Counted from the first letter of the stretch, positions 37,860 through 49,836 are shown. The stretch is DNA of 64,000 nucleotides from Halocaridina rubra (GCA_037179515.1 JAXCGZ010005661.1:1-64000), one strand, 5' to 3'. Program-made: numbers and translations. Notes: generated by a model from the letters alone, not told the origin.

Positions 37860-37862
37860 AAG

Positions 37863-37880
37863 TGGTGACCCTCGAAGTGA
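37863..37880 (+). promoter_or_regulatory. Primer binding site, tRNA-Trp-like
   Basis: TGGTGACCCTCGAAGTGA begins three bases after the LTR. It differs from the usual complement of the tRNA-Trp 3' end by one inserted T and one substitution. The next 130 bp (to 38016) are untranslated leader with a short duplicated ATTGACAAGATATTTGTA motif. Confidence 0.7.
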
Positions 37881-38016
37881 CAAGATATTTGTAATTGACA
37901 AGATATTTGTAATTGACAAGATAGGCCTAAGTGACAAAATTTCTTCTGCATCATACCGGTAGGCAAGGCCTAGGTTTCTTTCAGTATTTGTACTCCAACA
38001 TAAGCTGTCATAAACA

Positions 38017-38835
38017 ATGCCCGATTCTGATGATGATAAGTCTAGTGCTGTCAAGCACATAGCAGTGAAAGCCCCTGCATTCATGGACACCTGCGTTTCA
38101 GGGTGGTTTTCTATTCTTGAAGTTCAATTTGGCTTAGCTAATGTGAAATCCAGTGAAACAAAATTTTTCCATGTGTTATCTGCCTTGCCCCCTACTGTTG
38201 TAGAACGTGTTCCCCAAGACACTTTAAATAGGAGAGACTATGATATAATTAAAGCATACCTCACAAATCTTTTTGAACATACCAAGCCTGAACTTTTCAA
38301 TGATTTGATAAGTAATACAGTAATGCATGGCAAGCCTTCAGTTTATTTAGAAGAAATTCGCAGAATTGCTTCTAAATTAGGAGTAACAGATGACCTAGTG
38401 AAACATAAATTCTTGCAAGCAGTTCCCAGTAGTATTTCGGCAGTTTTAGCCTCTCAGCAAAATATGGATTTACCAGCTTTAGGCAAGCTTGCAGATGAAC
38501 GAGTTGTATTTTCTCAAAATAATAATAGGGCTAGGCCCATCAATGTTGTTGATCAGTCGTCAGTTTCTCATCAAGCTAGTACATCCCAGTATGTATCAAT
38601 TTCCAAGAATCCACCTGTTGGCCTAGGAGTGCTACCGTTCCATCAAAATCAACGTCCAAAAGTTTGTCGTGCCCATTTATATAATGGAACTCGGGCTAAA
38701 TGGTGCAAGCCGTGGTGCCAATGGCCGAATAAATCTCAAAATATCCAGATGAAGGATTCTTCTAGAGCGCCGTCCCCAGCATCAACGTCTAGGTCCTCGT
38801 CGCCCGCACGGAATTTTCCTAGTTCGGAAAACTAA
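38017..38835 (+). CDS. gag: Gag of CsRn1-type element
   Basis: 272 codons from a true ATG (MPDSDDDKSS). Residues about 20-165 match the arthropod gypsy Gag core (FMDTCVSGWFSILEVQF, FLQAVPSSISAVL). A CHCC motif lies at about 214-235 (C-x3-H, then C-x3-C in WCKPWCQW). Serine/proline-rich C terminus. The protein would form the particle and bind genomic RNA. It overlaps pol by 13 nt in the -1 direction, so Pol was probably made by frameshifting. The only ORF of this element without a break. Confidence 0.85.
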   Translation: MPDSDDDKSSAVKHIAVKAPAFMDTCVSGWFSILEVQFGLANVKSSETKFFHVLSALPPTVVERVPQDTLNRRDYDIIKAYLTNLFEHTKPELFNDLISNTVMHGKPSVYLEEIRRIASKLGVTDDLVKHKFLQAVPSSISAVLASQQNMDLPALGKLADERVVFSQNNNRARPINVVDQSSVSHQASTSQYVSISKNPPVGLGVLPFHQNQRPKVCRAHLYNGTRAKWCKPWCQWPNKSQNIQMKDSSRAPSPASTSRSSSPARNFPSSEN

Positions 38836-40187
38836 TAAAGCAGACAGAAGAGAAAATTGTAGCTACGGCCACTTCTGTTCTGCCACTTCTACAGGTTGTA
38901 GCCAAAATTGGTTGTAGTGACATGGTCTTCACTGTGGATACAAGAGCTGCAGTCTCCATTATTCCATATAAGTATGTTTCAGAAATTTTATTAAGGCCAA
39001 CAGCAGTTAATATTTCTACGGCCACTGGTGAGTCAATAATAGTTTATGGTGAAATTATTCTTGACCTTGATATTCGGCAGTTGTGCCGTCGATTTAACTG
39101 GACATTTGTTGTTGCAGATGTATGTACACCTTTATTAGGTAATGATTTTCTTTACAATTATGGATTGTTTATTGATTGTAAGAATAAAACTTTACATGAC
39201 AATATAACACAATGTTCTGTAAAAGGTGATATTGCAAATCATAATGTTTCTTATGTGATTAATAATTTGAACTATTTACCTGATTCTGTACAACAGTTGT
39301 TCCAAGATTTTCCCTCACTCTTGTCCTGTGTTAAGCCTCTTACAGCTAATAATTCTTTCAAGAATTCTAATGTTTTTCATTATATAGATACAGGGAGTTC
39401 TCCTCCGACATTTGCTAGATGTCGTCCGTTGGCTCCAGACACATATTCTGCCGCCAAGGAAGCATTTAAGCTGTTGTTGGATATGGGAATTGTACAACTC
39501 TCTAAATCACCTTGGGATTCACCCATTCATTTAGTTCCTAAACCTAAGCCAGGAGAGTGGAGAGTATGTGGTAATTTTAGGCAACTTAAAACTTTGACCA
39601 AGCCAGATAAATATCCTTTACCACATATTAGTAGTGTGTCATTAAAGCTTTACAAGAAAAAGATATTCAGTAAAATTGATTTGTTAAAAGCCTATCACCA
39701 GATCCCTATGAATCCTTCAGATGTTGAAAAGACAGCAGTAACCACACCCTTTGGGCTATTTGAATATTTATATATGCCTTATGGTCTTCGGAATGCCCCT
39801 GCCACTTTTCAGCGTTTGATGGACAATTTATTTAGAAACCTTGATTTTGTATTTATTTACCTGGATGATATTCTGATATTTTCAGAGAATACAGAAAAGC
39901 ACAAGAAACATTTGTCTATAGTATTTGAAATCCTAAGCTCTAATAATCTTAAAATTTCTATTGATAAATGTGAATTCTTTAAAAATGAAATAGAATATTT
40001 AGGATATTTGATCACTGCTAATGGTTTAAAACCTGGTTCTCATAAACAGACAGATATTGTTGATTTTCCTAAGCCAGCAGATTCTGCTGCATTACGTAGG
40101 TTTATAGGAATGCTCAATTACTATAGACAAATGGTACCGCATTTTGCTGATGTTGTATATCCTTTGACCGAATTAATTAGATTATAA
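38823..40187 (+). pseudogene. pol: Pol part 1: protease and reverse transcriptase
   Basis: Open in the -1 frame from 38823; first ATG at 38922. The protease active site reads DTRAAVS instead of DTGA, which should abolish activity. RT follows with WDSPIHLVPK, SKIDLLKAYHQIPM (motif A), YGLRNAPATFQRLMD (motif B) and FIYLDDILIFS (motif C, YLDD intact), then the FIGMLNYYRQMVPHFA connection. A TAA at 40185-40187 ends the frame just before RNase H. Confidence 0.88.
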
Positions 40188-40806
40188 CCTAAATCTAAAG
40201 AACTAGTATGGAATTCGGAAGCAGAATCTGCCTTTGTAAGTGCTAAAGAGTCACTTAACAATGCTTGCACCATTGCATATTTCACTAGTAAGTGTAATTC
40301 TCCACTGCATCTGGTGACTGATTGTTCCCAAGTGGCAGCTGAAGCTGCGTTACACCAAATTCAGGATAGTAAATTTGTCCCTATTGAATTCTTTTCAAAG
40401 AAATTATCAGAAACTCAGAGGTGTTATTCTACTTTTGACCGAGAACTGCTTGCTGCGTATCTGGCTGTACTAAAATTTAAACATGTAATTGAAGGACGTT
40501 AAACCGTTTTATTTACTGACCATAAACCCCTTGTTTTATGCATTTAAGAATCCTCATACAACCAAGTCAGATAGACAGCAACGATATTGGTCTTTAATTA
40601 GCGAGTGTATATCAGATGTTGTACATATCAAGGGTGCAGACAATGTTGTAGCAGATTGTCTTTCCAGACCATTACCTGTATCTTCTGTCTCAGTGGACTT
40701 ACATGATTTAACCAATATAGCTGAGAGCCAATCCACTGACACAGAAATTCTTAATTACAGAGAGAGATTGAAAATTTTCAAAATTCAGAATCATGACATA
40801 TTGTGA
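40188..40806 (+). pseudogene. pol: Pol part 2: RNase H and tether
   Basis: Sequence continues in frame after the stop: TDCSQVAAEAAL, then STFDRELLAAYLAVLKFKH with the catalytic glutamate, and FTDHKPL with the catalytic aspartate. A TAA at 40501-40503 and one extra T near 40535 break it; it resumes as VYAFKNPHTT-like sequence and HIKGADNVVADCLSR, the usual link to integrase. Confidence 0.83.
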
Positions 40807-41989
40807 CGTGTCAACACTCCATCCGAGACCATTTCTTTCCTTAGCTTGTCATAAATCAGTATTTCAACTTATGCATAACATTTCACATCCAGGAGTCAAA
40901 GGAACGTTGCACCTTATCAAAGCTAGGTACTTTTGGCCTAATATGGATCGAGATATACGAAGTTGGACTAAAGAGTGTACCTCTTGTCAGCAAGTTAAAG
41001 TGCACCGCCATACCCGTGCTCCTATTACAAATTTTACAGCACCTTTTGGGAGATTTGAATTTGTACATGTAGATATTGTTGGTCCTCTCCCTCCTAGTAA
41101 AGTCCCTTGCCAGTCTTTTACAGCACCAGAACAATACGTTCTTACCTGTATTGACAGATCTACTAGATGGTTGGAAGCCATCCCCATCACAGATATTTCT
41201 GCTACCACTGTTGCTTTTGCTTTTATTAAAGGTTGGGTATCTCGTTTTGGAGTGCCATTATATGTTTTTACTGATAGAGGTGCTCAGTTTGAATCTGCAT
41301 TATTTCAGCAACTTTCCTCTATAATTGGATTTCATAGACTGCGTACCACTTCATATCACCCTCAATTCAATGGCATGGTTGAAAGATCACATAGAGTATT
41401 GAAAGTATCTCTGATGGCACGTAAAGATGATTGGCTTGCTTCTTTACCAATAGTACTTTTAGGTTTAAGATGTGTCCCCACAGAGTCTGGAGTTTCTCCA
41501 TTTACTTTGGTGACAGGAAGTATGCTACTTAGTCCTAAAATCATGGTAACAACTGAAATTCTTTCTTTTGCACAACAAAAAGAAATTGTCTCTGAATTTG
41601 TATCTCGAATGCGTGAATTAGATTTTTCTGAATCCTCTTATGGATACCTTCATTCATCCTCTGTTAAACCTTATGTTCCAAAAGATCTTGAATCATGTAC
41701 ACATGTTTGGGTTAGAGTGGATCGTGTACGTCGCCCTTTAGAGGCTCCCTACTTTGGTCCACTTGAAGTTGTGGAACGTGGTGATAAATATTTTATTCTA
41801 CGTCAGCTTTCTGGAAATTTAACTACTGTATCTGTAGATAGATTGAAACCTGCCTCAATACCAAAAACTATCAGTTCTAATGAGACAGAACCTACTGTAA
41901 ATAATGATTCTGTGCCAGAAGCTGTCAATTCTGGTGAGATTGAACCAAGTGTAAATAATGATTTTTTCTTATTCAAATTCCACAAATGA
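40793..41989 (+). pseudogene. pol: Pol part 3: integrase
   Basis: Zinc-binding HHCC motif (HNISHPGVKG, then CTSCQQVK), DDE core with VDIVGPLP, FTDRGAQFES and NGMVERSHR, and a GPY/F module (PYFGPLEVVERG) near residue 322. It would insert the cDNA into chromatin. Frame changes at about 40800 separate it from RNase H, and an extra T near 41963 diverts the C terminus; the original tail continues in the next frame to 42140 and ends RRVRFNRNPEYVYY. Confidence 0.86.
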
Positions 41990-42228
41990 CACAGATTCTG
42001 ATACATTAATTCCTAGTAGTGCATCTATTCCTGAAAATATTGATAATGAAGATGTTATTGAAGAGAAAATACCTCAATCTGTTGTTACGAAATCTCGTCG
42101 AGTTAGATTTAATCGTAACCCTGAATATGTATATTATTAATTTGTATTTTTGTATCTGTGTCTCCACATATATATTATATATCTATATTTTCTATTATCA
42201 GTGTTAAAAACTAATGTACTCCTGTACT

Positions 42229-42241
42229 GGCAGGGGAGTGC
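42229..42241 (+). promoter_or_regulatory. Polypurine tract
   Basis: GGCAGGGGAGTGC directly before the 3' LTR would prime plus-strand DNA. The 100 bp between the integrase end (42140) and this tract are A/T-rich noncoding sequence. Confidence 0.65.
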
Positions 42242-42507
42242 TGTAGTGGCATAGTGTATTTTCTTTCTTTATTTGGAGTGTTGTAGTGGTATGATATATG
42301 TCTTCTCTATTTATATATTAATTTATTTATTAATTGATATATATAACAAAAAAAAGAAAGGATTAATGTTGCAATAGCCTTCAAAGAGCAACCTCAATAC
42401 ATTAGCACTTGAGTTACTCCAGAAAGGTGATCTAATCGCTAATATCTCAAGTGTTGTAGTGGTATGATATATGTCTTCTTTATTTATATATTAACTTATT
42501 TATTAAT

Positions 42508-42595
<88 letters not shown>

Positions 42596-42846
42596 CTTTA
42601 TTTATTAATAATTTTTTTTTTGTTCTAAACTGATCCCTTAATTTTGCTTCTTTTTGTCATAACGAACTGTACGTTGTTTTGGTTTTATGGCAACACTGCC
42701 TCTGTATTGCGGCCTTTTCGTCTAATGTGATACTTTTGGTCTGTTCATTTTCGATACATAAAATTGCTTGAAAATTAATGAATTTTGCCTATTTTGATAC
42801 CTTAAATGATATTGTGGTAATCTTGATATGTCAACATTGAACTACA
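42242..42846 (+). repeat. 3' LTR of CsRn1-type element
   Basis: 605 bp, same ends and internal duplication as the 5' LTR. About eight substitutions and a 3-bp indel outside the (TA)n tract separate the two, roughly 1.7 percent by eye. Confidence 0.9.
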
Positions 42847-43128
<282 letters not shown>

Positions 43129-43309
43129 TCTTGAATATATTTGAAGACAGTTTATTTCTACGTACATATATAAGTGTTGTTTTGCATGATTGTTTTGTTT
43201 ATTGTAGTTTAAGTGCATGTATGTAGATTTACAGACATTGTATGTATACTTATTCAATTTTATTAAATTTACGCATATGCATACGTATTCATTTATATTT
43301 TTTTTTAAA
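43129..43309. other. A/T-rich spacer
   Basis: No coding region or repeat that I recognise. Confidence 0.5.
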
Positions 43310-43484
43310 CTTTATTTCCATTTTACAATGGGTATTCGTCAGCCAGGACACGCCCCAACCCCCCACTGTGATGTCCACCCACAGCAGTTCCTGCCAGTAA
43401 ACAGCTTAAACTCTCGGTCTTGGACGGGGACCGATCTTTCGACCTCGTGAATGCGAAGCCAGCGCGTTACCACTGTACTAGCCA
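43310..43484 (-). mobile_element. Possible tRNA-derived SINE
   Basis: Read on the minus strand it starts GGCTAGTACAGTGGTAACGC, like a tRNA D-arm with A box, continues CTTCGCATTCACGAGGTCGAA with a weak B box, and ends after a G-rich body in an A/T-rich segment. There is only one copy here, so this is tentative. Confidence 0.4.
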
Positions 43485-43488
43485 GGAT

Positions 43489-43898
43489 GTGATTACCTAA
43501 TTGTGTTTACGGGAAAGAGCCCAAAGCTCGTATCTTCCCGTCTCCTGATCGGTTCCATTTTATACTTATTGATACTTATCATACCTGTCCTTAAAACTAT
43601 GGATTGAGATAGCATTAACTACCTCCTCGCTTAGCCAATTCCAATTATCAACTACTCTTACACTGAAAAAGTATTTCCTTACATCCTGCAAAGAAGTTTT
43701 CTTACGAAGCTTCAAACTATGACCTCTAGGTCTAGAGTCAGCCATATCAAAATATCGATCCCTATCCACTCTATCATAACCATGAAGGAATTTGAAGACT
43801 GTCACCATATCCCCCCTCACTCTTCTAGCTTCGAGTGATGGTAAGTCTAATTCCCTCAGCCTCTCATCATAACTGAGATTGCGTATTTCTGGCACCAG
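43489..43898 (-). mobile_element. 3'-end CR1/L2-like fragment, left arm of palindrome
   Basis: Minus-strand tail, 3' UTR and C-terminal codons, beginning in sense direction at LVPEIRNLS. The coding part (43566-43895) is open. It abuts a plus-strand 3' fragment without spacer at 43898/43899. Confidence 0.87.
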
Positions 43899-44265
43899 GG
43901 AATTAGACTTACCATCACTCGAAGCTAGAAGATTGAGGGGGGATATGGTGACAGTCTTTAAATTCCTTCATGGTTATGATAGAGTGGATAGGGATCGATA
44001 TTTTGATATGGCAGGCTCTAGAACTAGAGGTCATAGTTTGAAGCTTTGTAAGAAAACTTCTTTGCAGGATGTAAGGAAATACTTTTTCAGTGTAAGAGTA
44101 GTTGATAATTGGAATTGGCTAAGCGAAGAGGTAGTTAATGCTGTATCAATCCATAGTTTTAAGGACAGGTTTGATAAGTATCATTAAGTACAAAATGGAA
44201 CTGATCAAGAGACGGGAAGATACGAGCTTTGGGCCCTTTCCCGTAATCACAATTAGGTAATCACA
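43899..44265 (+). mobile_element. 3'-end CR1/L2-like fragment, right arm of palindrome
   Basis: Plus-strand fragment from ELDLPSLEARR to the tail; coding part open to 44187. Paired with 43489-43898 it forms a head-to-head inverted repeat of about 370 bp per arm. It has diverged from the left arm (RRLRGD versus RRVRGD), so it is not a simple fold-back copy. Confidence 0.87.
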
Positions 44266-44493
44266 TAACTTTTCCTTGTGTTTTTGAGTGACTAAGACTT
44301 TAGTGCATAACTTATACATAATTTCCCTAAATAAGAAATCCTACAGAGTACTGTGAGTAAAAAACTTATATTTGTTGTATGACGAGACTGTACAAAATAT
44401 TAAAGGAAAAATTTGAGAACATTTTCGTGAGGGGAAAGAGAAGAAGCTGTCCTGTTCTGCCTTGAAGGAAATTTAGAAGAGTTGCCAGAGGTG
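44266..44493. other. Unassigned sequence
   Basis: About 230 bp between a retrotransposon tail and the next 5' leader. Nothing recognised. It could be the original flank of the 44.5-kb copy. Confidence 0.5.
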
Positions 44494-45133
44494 AAGCCAT
44501 CACATCACATTACCTAATTTTTTGTGTAAATTGGGGAGAGCTCTTAAGCCGTTTACCTGATCCTGTTTTTCCACATATTGTTAAAATCAGTATCCTTCCC
44601 ATTTATATTAATTTGATATCTAGTTTGAGACACGAAATAATTGAATAATTAAATAAATACCAAAAATACACTTGTCAACAGTACTGAGTTAAGTTGCCAA
44701 GTAGTACAGCTGTCTTATTTTCTTAAATTTTTTCTCTTCTTTTAGCTTTATCTTTGACTATTTTTGTATTTTGTATATATATTGAGTTAAATGTAAAGTC
44801 TGATCCTGTGATAACATATCTTGGTTAGCAAGTGAGTTTATCAGTTAAGAAGAGTATATAGCAGAAAAAGGTCGGTGTCTCCCCAGACACAAATTCGAAT
44901 TTTTCTTCAGGATGACTTTTGTTTTTGTTGCATTTTTTTTCTTTTTATCCTCAAATTACCATAGTCAAATTTTTATGTTAAGATGTGTGTTACCAGAAAA
45001 GAGATAAATTGAGTGGCTAAATAGCACTTACATGAAGATATAAAAATTCTGTGTGAAGCTTAAATAAAAGTTTTTCTCTCTTTTTTTTCTTCTCTTCTTC
45101 TTTCTATATTTTGTGAGAGGGAGAGCATAAAAA

Positions 45134-46144
45134 TGAGACCATCTCTGTAGCAAACCACTCCCACCCATGGGTCAGGAGGAGGGGTAGCTATTAGGAGACT
45201 AAAACAGAGAATCAAGGATTTAGAGGCAATGGTTATAAGCCTTGATGATAAGATTCGGAATATGGATAGAGAAAGGAAAGAGAATGAAACACTCAGAGAG
45301 GAAATGAGCCATGATGGTGGATAAAGATCAATCTTAGGGATATAATTGAAAGTCACAGTCACCGGTTATTAGTTTGTTTTCTATATGAGGCGTCATACAA
45401 CGTTAAGACATGAACAAAAAGAAAATGCCAGCTGGAAAATATGTACTGGGCATATATATGAAAAATATATCAATTATATTATTGTGAAAAATATTAATCT
45501 AATAAGTAAACTTAAGAAAAATATATTTGTCGATTAAGTTTACCCTCAACATGCACTAAAGGGGAATGTGGCAGTAAAAGAGGCTGTAAAGGTGGTGGCA
45601 CTGGAAAACATACAAACAGTTGACTATAAAGAGACAGTAATAAAAAAAAATGAAAGACGTTGTGATGGAAAGGGCAAACCCACTGATTAAACAGGCACTT
45701 GATAAATAGAAGACAGTGATAATCTCAGGCATAAGGGAATCCCAGGAGCCAACATGGTAGGGGAGACTTGAAGAAAATAAAGCTAGGGTTGTAGACCTGA
45801 TAAGAAAGCTTGGAGTAGTTTGTTGTCTTGAGGATATTGTAAACATTCACCAACTAGGCAAATATTCGAGGTAAGGAAAGCCGAGACCAACAAAAGTAAC
45901 CTTTGAGAGAGGGAAAACATGTAGGGAAATATTGTTGAGAAAAAAAGTCAAAAAGACCTTCAAGAATTCAAAGAAGTGTTCATTAGACGATACAGAACAC
46001 AGGAAGAGATTGGAAAGATCAAAAACTTGTTGCAAGAGGCAAGAAGGTTAAATGAGGAAAGAAATGAAGAGAAGAAAAATTTTCATTTCAGAGTTCTTCC
46101 AGACAAGGGGGAGATAAAAAAGCTAATGACAGAAGATCAGAAGA
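45134..46144 (+). pseudogene. ORF1 remnant with internal replacement
   Basis: ATG at 45134 is followed after a few codons by a stop (SL* in place of SLSQ). Codons for about the first 60 residues are present, then 45319-45550 is unrelated sequence replacing about 300 bp of coiled-coil coding sequence, then the RRM-like part resumes at 45551. Contains a CGAGGTAAGG stop shared with the 48.8-kb copy. The overlap heptamer AAATTTT is kept at 46077-46083. Confidence 0.8.
45319..45550. other. Foreign insert within ORF1 remnant
   Basis: A/T-rich, non-element sequence starting CATGATGGTGGATAAAG. No terminal repeats or duplicated target seen. Confidence 0.6.
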
Positions 46145-46549
46145 TCACAATTAGGTAATCACATACCCCCTATACAAGTATCACTAAGTACAAAATGGAA
46201 CTGATCAGGAGGCGGGAAGATACGAGCTTTGGGCTCTTCTCTGTAAGTACAATTAGGTAATCACAATTAGGTACTCACATGTACACATGCTCAATAATTT
46301 TTTGTGTAAATTGGGGAGACCTCTTAAGCCATTTACCTGATCCTGTGGTTCCATATATTGTTAAAATCAGTATGCTTCCCATTTATATTAATTTGATAGT
46401 TAATTTGATACACGAAATAATTGAATAATTAAATACATACCGATAATACACATGTTAACAGTACTGAGTTAAGTTGCCAAGTAGCAGAGCTGTCTTATTT
46501 TTGCTTCATTTTTTTTTTAGCTTTCTCTTTTATTATTTTTTTTTATTTT

Positions 46550-48403
46550 GTGATTACCTAATTGTGATTACCTAATTGTGTTTACGGGAAAGAGCCCAAA
46601 GCTCGTATCTTCCCGTCTCCTCATCGGTTCCATTTTAGACTTAGTGATACTTATCATACCTGTCCTTAAAACTATGGATTGAGATAGCATTAACTACCTC
46701 CTCGCTTAGCCAATTCTAATTATCAACTACTCTTACACTGAAAAAGTATTTTCTTACATCCTGCAAAGAAGTTTTCTTACGAAGCTTCAAACTATGACCT
46801 CTAGTTCTAGAGCCAGCCATATAAAAATATCGATCCCTATCCACTCTATCATAACCATGAAGGAATTTAAAGACTGTCACCATATCCCCCCCCCCTCACT
46901 CTTCTAGCTTCGAGTGATGGTAAGTCTAATTCCCTCAGCCTCTCATCATAACTGAGATTGCGTATTTCTTGCACCAGTTTCGTGGCATGTCTTTGAACTT
47001 TTTCAAGCTTAGCTATGTGCTTTTTAAAGTGCGGATTCCAAAAGGGGGCTGCATATTCGAGTTTTGGCCTCACATAGGTTACATAAATATTTCTGAACAT
47101 TTCCTTGTCCATGTGCCTGAAGGCTACCTTTACATTTGATAAGAATGCATATGCTGCCCTTACTATGCCATTTATATGTATTTCTGGAGACAAATCTGCC
47201 AGTATGTTTACTTCTAGATCTCTCTCATTTTCTGTCTCTTGAAGTTGTACTCCAGCCACCGAGTAGTCAAGCTTGGGCCTTCTTGCTCTTGTACCCATTC
47301 TCATTACCTTACATTTTGAAGTATTGAATTTCATTAGCCACTTTTCTGACCACTCATGCAGATTATTTAGATCCTCCTGAAGTTCTCTACCATTGTTCTC
47401 GTGTTTTACTTTCTTCACAATCTTTGCATCATCTGCAAACATATTCATGAATGAATTTACAGACTGTGGTAGGTCATTTACATATACAAGGAACAAAAGT
47501 GGCCCTAAAACTGATCCCTGTGGAACTCCACAACTAACTCTTCTCCATTCAGACACTGAGTGTCTTACTCTAACCCTCTGTTCCCTTCCTTCTAAATAAG
47601 TTTTTATCCATTCCAAAACATTTCCACCTATTCTAGCCATTGATTGCAGCTTCCTAATAAGTCTCCCATGTGGAACAGTGTCAAACGCTTTCTGGAAGTC
47701 TAGGAATATGCAATCTGCCCAGCCCTCTCTTTCCTGTAAGATTTGGCTTACCTCATCATAAAATTCTAATAAGTTTGTTACTGTTGATCTACCTTCTCTG
47801 AAGCCATGTTGCCCCACTGACAAAAAGTTGAAGGATTCCAAGTGAAGAGAGATATGTTTCCTTAGTAGTTTCTCCATAACTTTGCAAACTATGCTGGTCA
47901 AGGAAACTGGTCTATAGTTCAGAGCCGTATCCCTCCTTCCCTTTTTGAAGATAGGTATCACATTTGCTTGTTTCCAGCATCTTGGAATTTCCCCCGACTC
48001 CAGTGACTTCTTAAATATGATACTTAGTGCCACTGATATTGTGTTTGCGCATTTTTTAAGCACATGAGGGGATATGTCATCAGGACGTGTAGCTTTATGA
48101 ACATCTAAATCCATCAGCGCTTTGCATACCTCTGTGGCTGTAAAGTTGATGTTCTCTAATACCAGCCCTTGAGCTTCTATCACTGCAATCTGAGGGGGTG
48201 GGGTATTTTCTACTGTAAATACTGACTGAAACTCCTTGTTCAATTCTTTGCAGATCTCTTCATCCGTCTCAGTGATGCTTCCATCCGCTCTCTTTAGCCT
48301 TAAAACCTGTTCTTTTACCTTCAGTTTTCCTCTGATAAAGCTGTGGAAAAGCTTGGGATTTTCTTTAGCCTTCCTGGTGATGTCCCTCTCATAGTCTCTC
48401 TCT
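46550..48403 (-). mobile_element. Nested 5'-truncated CR1/L2-like copy
   Basis: Carries tail, 3' UTR and ORF2 from the RDYERDITRKAK codons to the end. Its ends interrupt the host leader between TTTATTTTG and GAGTTAAATG; about ten bases (TATATATATT in the intact leader at 31343-31352) are missing, so the insertion deleted rather than duplicated its target. It is younger than its host. Confidence 0.87.
46867..48402 (-). pseudogene. Nested copy ORF2: RT with intact motifs, frameshifted near the end
   Basis: An open stretch covers the thumb-to-palm RT region with NYRPVSLTS, FLDFQKAFDTV, GVPQGSVLGPLLF and FADD all intact. No endonuclease remains. A C run on the plus strand (about ten instead of six bases, 46887-46896) shifts the frame at RRVRG, so the last 70 residues are lost. 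Confidence 0.87.
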
Positions 48404-48756
48404 GAGTTAAATGTAAAGTCTGATCTTGTGATGACATACCTTGGTTAGCAAGTGAGTTTATTAGTTAAAAAGAATATATAGCAGAAACAGGTGGGTGTCT
48501 CCTCAAATACAAATTCGAATTTTCCTTCAAGTTGACTTTTATTTTTGTTTGCATTTTTTTTCTTTTTTTTCCCTCAAATTACCAAAGTCAAATTTTTAGG
48601 TTAGGATGTGTGTTACCAGAAAAGAGATAAATTGAGTCACTAAATAGCACTTATATGAAGATATAAAAATTCTGTGTGAAGCTTAAATAAAAGTTTTTCT
48701 CTCTTTTTTTCTCTCTTTCTCTTTTTTCTATATTCTGAGAAAGGGAAAACATAAAA

Positions 48757-49834
48757 ATGAGGCCATCTTTGTCCCAAACCTCCCATCCCATTGGTCGGGA
48801 GGAGGGGTAGCTATTAGGAGAGTAAAACAGAAAATCAAGGATTTAGAGGCAATGGTTATAAACTTTGATGATAAAATTCGGAATATGGATAGAGAAATGA
48901 AAGAGAATGAAACACTCAAAGAGGAAATAAGATTTTTGGAGGAAGCAAATAAAGCACAAGGGCAGGAGAGAAAAGAACTAGAAAAACGAATAAAGAAGCT
49001 GGAAGGGGAAAAGAGTGAACTAGAAACCAGAATTTCTAAACAAGAAGATAAAAACAAACAGCTGAATGACAACTTAAATGAATTAGATGTTAGTTCACTG
49101 CTCTCTTCTGAGAGAGGTGATATTGCAGCTTGGAATATCCATATTAAGGAAAACATTGAACAGTTTAGAAAAGAGTTTCAGGAGCTAAATATGGAACATA
49201 ATGCCATGAAAACTTCCTTTGCTGATGCACAAAAGGGGAATGTGGCAGTAAAAGAGGCTGTAAAGGTGGTGGCACTGGAAAACATACAAACAGTTGACTA
49301 TAAAGAGACAGTAATCGAAAAAATGAAAGACATTGTGATGGAAAGGGCAAATCTGCTGATTAAACAGACACTTGATAAAGAGAAGACAGTGATAATCTCA
49401 GGCATAAGCGAATCCCAGGAGCCAACATGGGAGGGGAGACTTGAAGAAAATAAAGCTAAGGTTGTAGACCTGATAAGAAAGCTTGGAGTAGTTTGTTGTC
49501 CTGAGGATATTGTAAACATTCACCAACTAGGCAAATATTCGAGGTAAGGAAAGCAGAGACCAACAAAAGTAAGCTTTGAGAGAGGGGAAACATGTAGAGA
49601 AATATTGATGAGAAAAAATATCTAAAAGACCTTCAAGAATTCAAAGAAGTGTTCATTAGATGATACAGAACACAAGAAGAGATTAGAAAGATCAAAAACT
49701 TGTTGTGAGAGGCAAGACGCTTAAATGAAGAAAGAAATGAAGAAGAGAAGAAAAATTTTCATTTCAGAGTTCTTCCAGACAAAGGGGAGATAAAGAAGAC
49801 AATGACAGAAGATCAGGGGATGGGGCCTCATTAA
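48757..49834 (+). pseudogene. ORF1 remnant of 46.3-kb copy
   Basis: ATG at 48757 (MRPSLSQTS) but a frame change within 15 codons; the coiled coil and RRM-like region are open from 48852 to 49547, where CGAGGTAAGG gives a stop after LGKYSR. The C-terminal part is out of frame with further stops. The overlap heptamer is kept at 49753-49759. Confidence 0.83.
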
Positions 49835-49836
49835 GA

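Larger units (their letters stand above)
44494..46283 (+). mobile_element. Rearranged CR1/L2-like copy at 44.5 kb
   Basis: 5' leader (44494-45133), ORF1 start, 230 bp of foreign sequence, rest of ORF1, then a tail and 3' UTR fragment with no ORF2. More diverged than the array copies. Confidence 0.83.
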
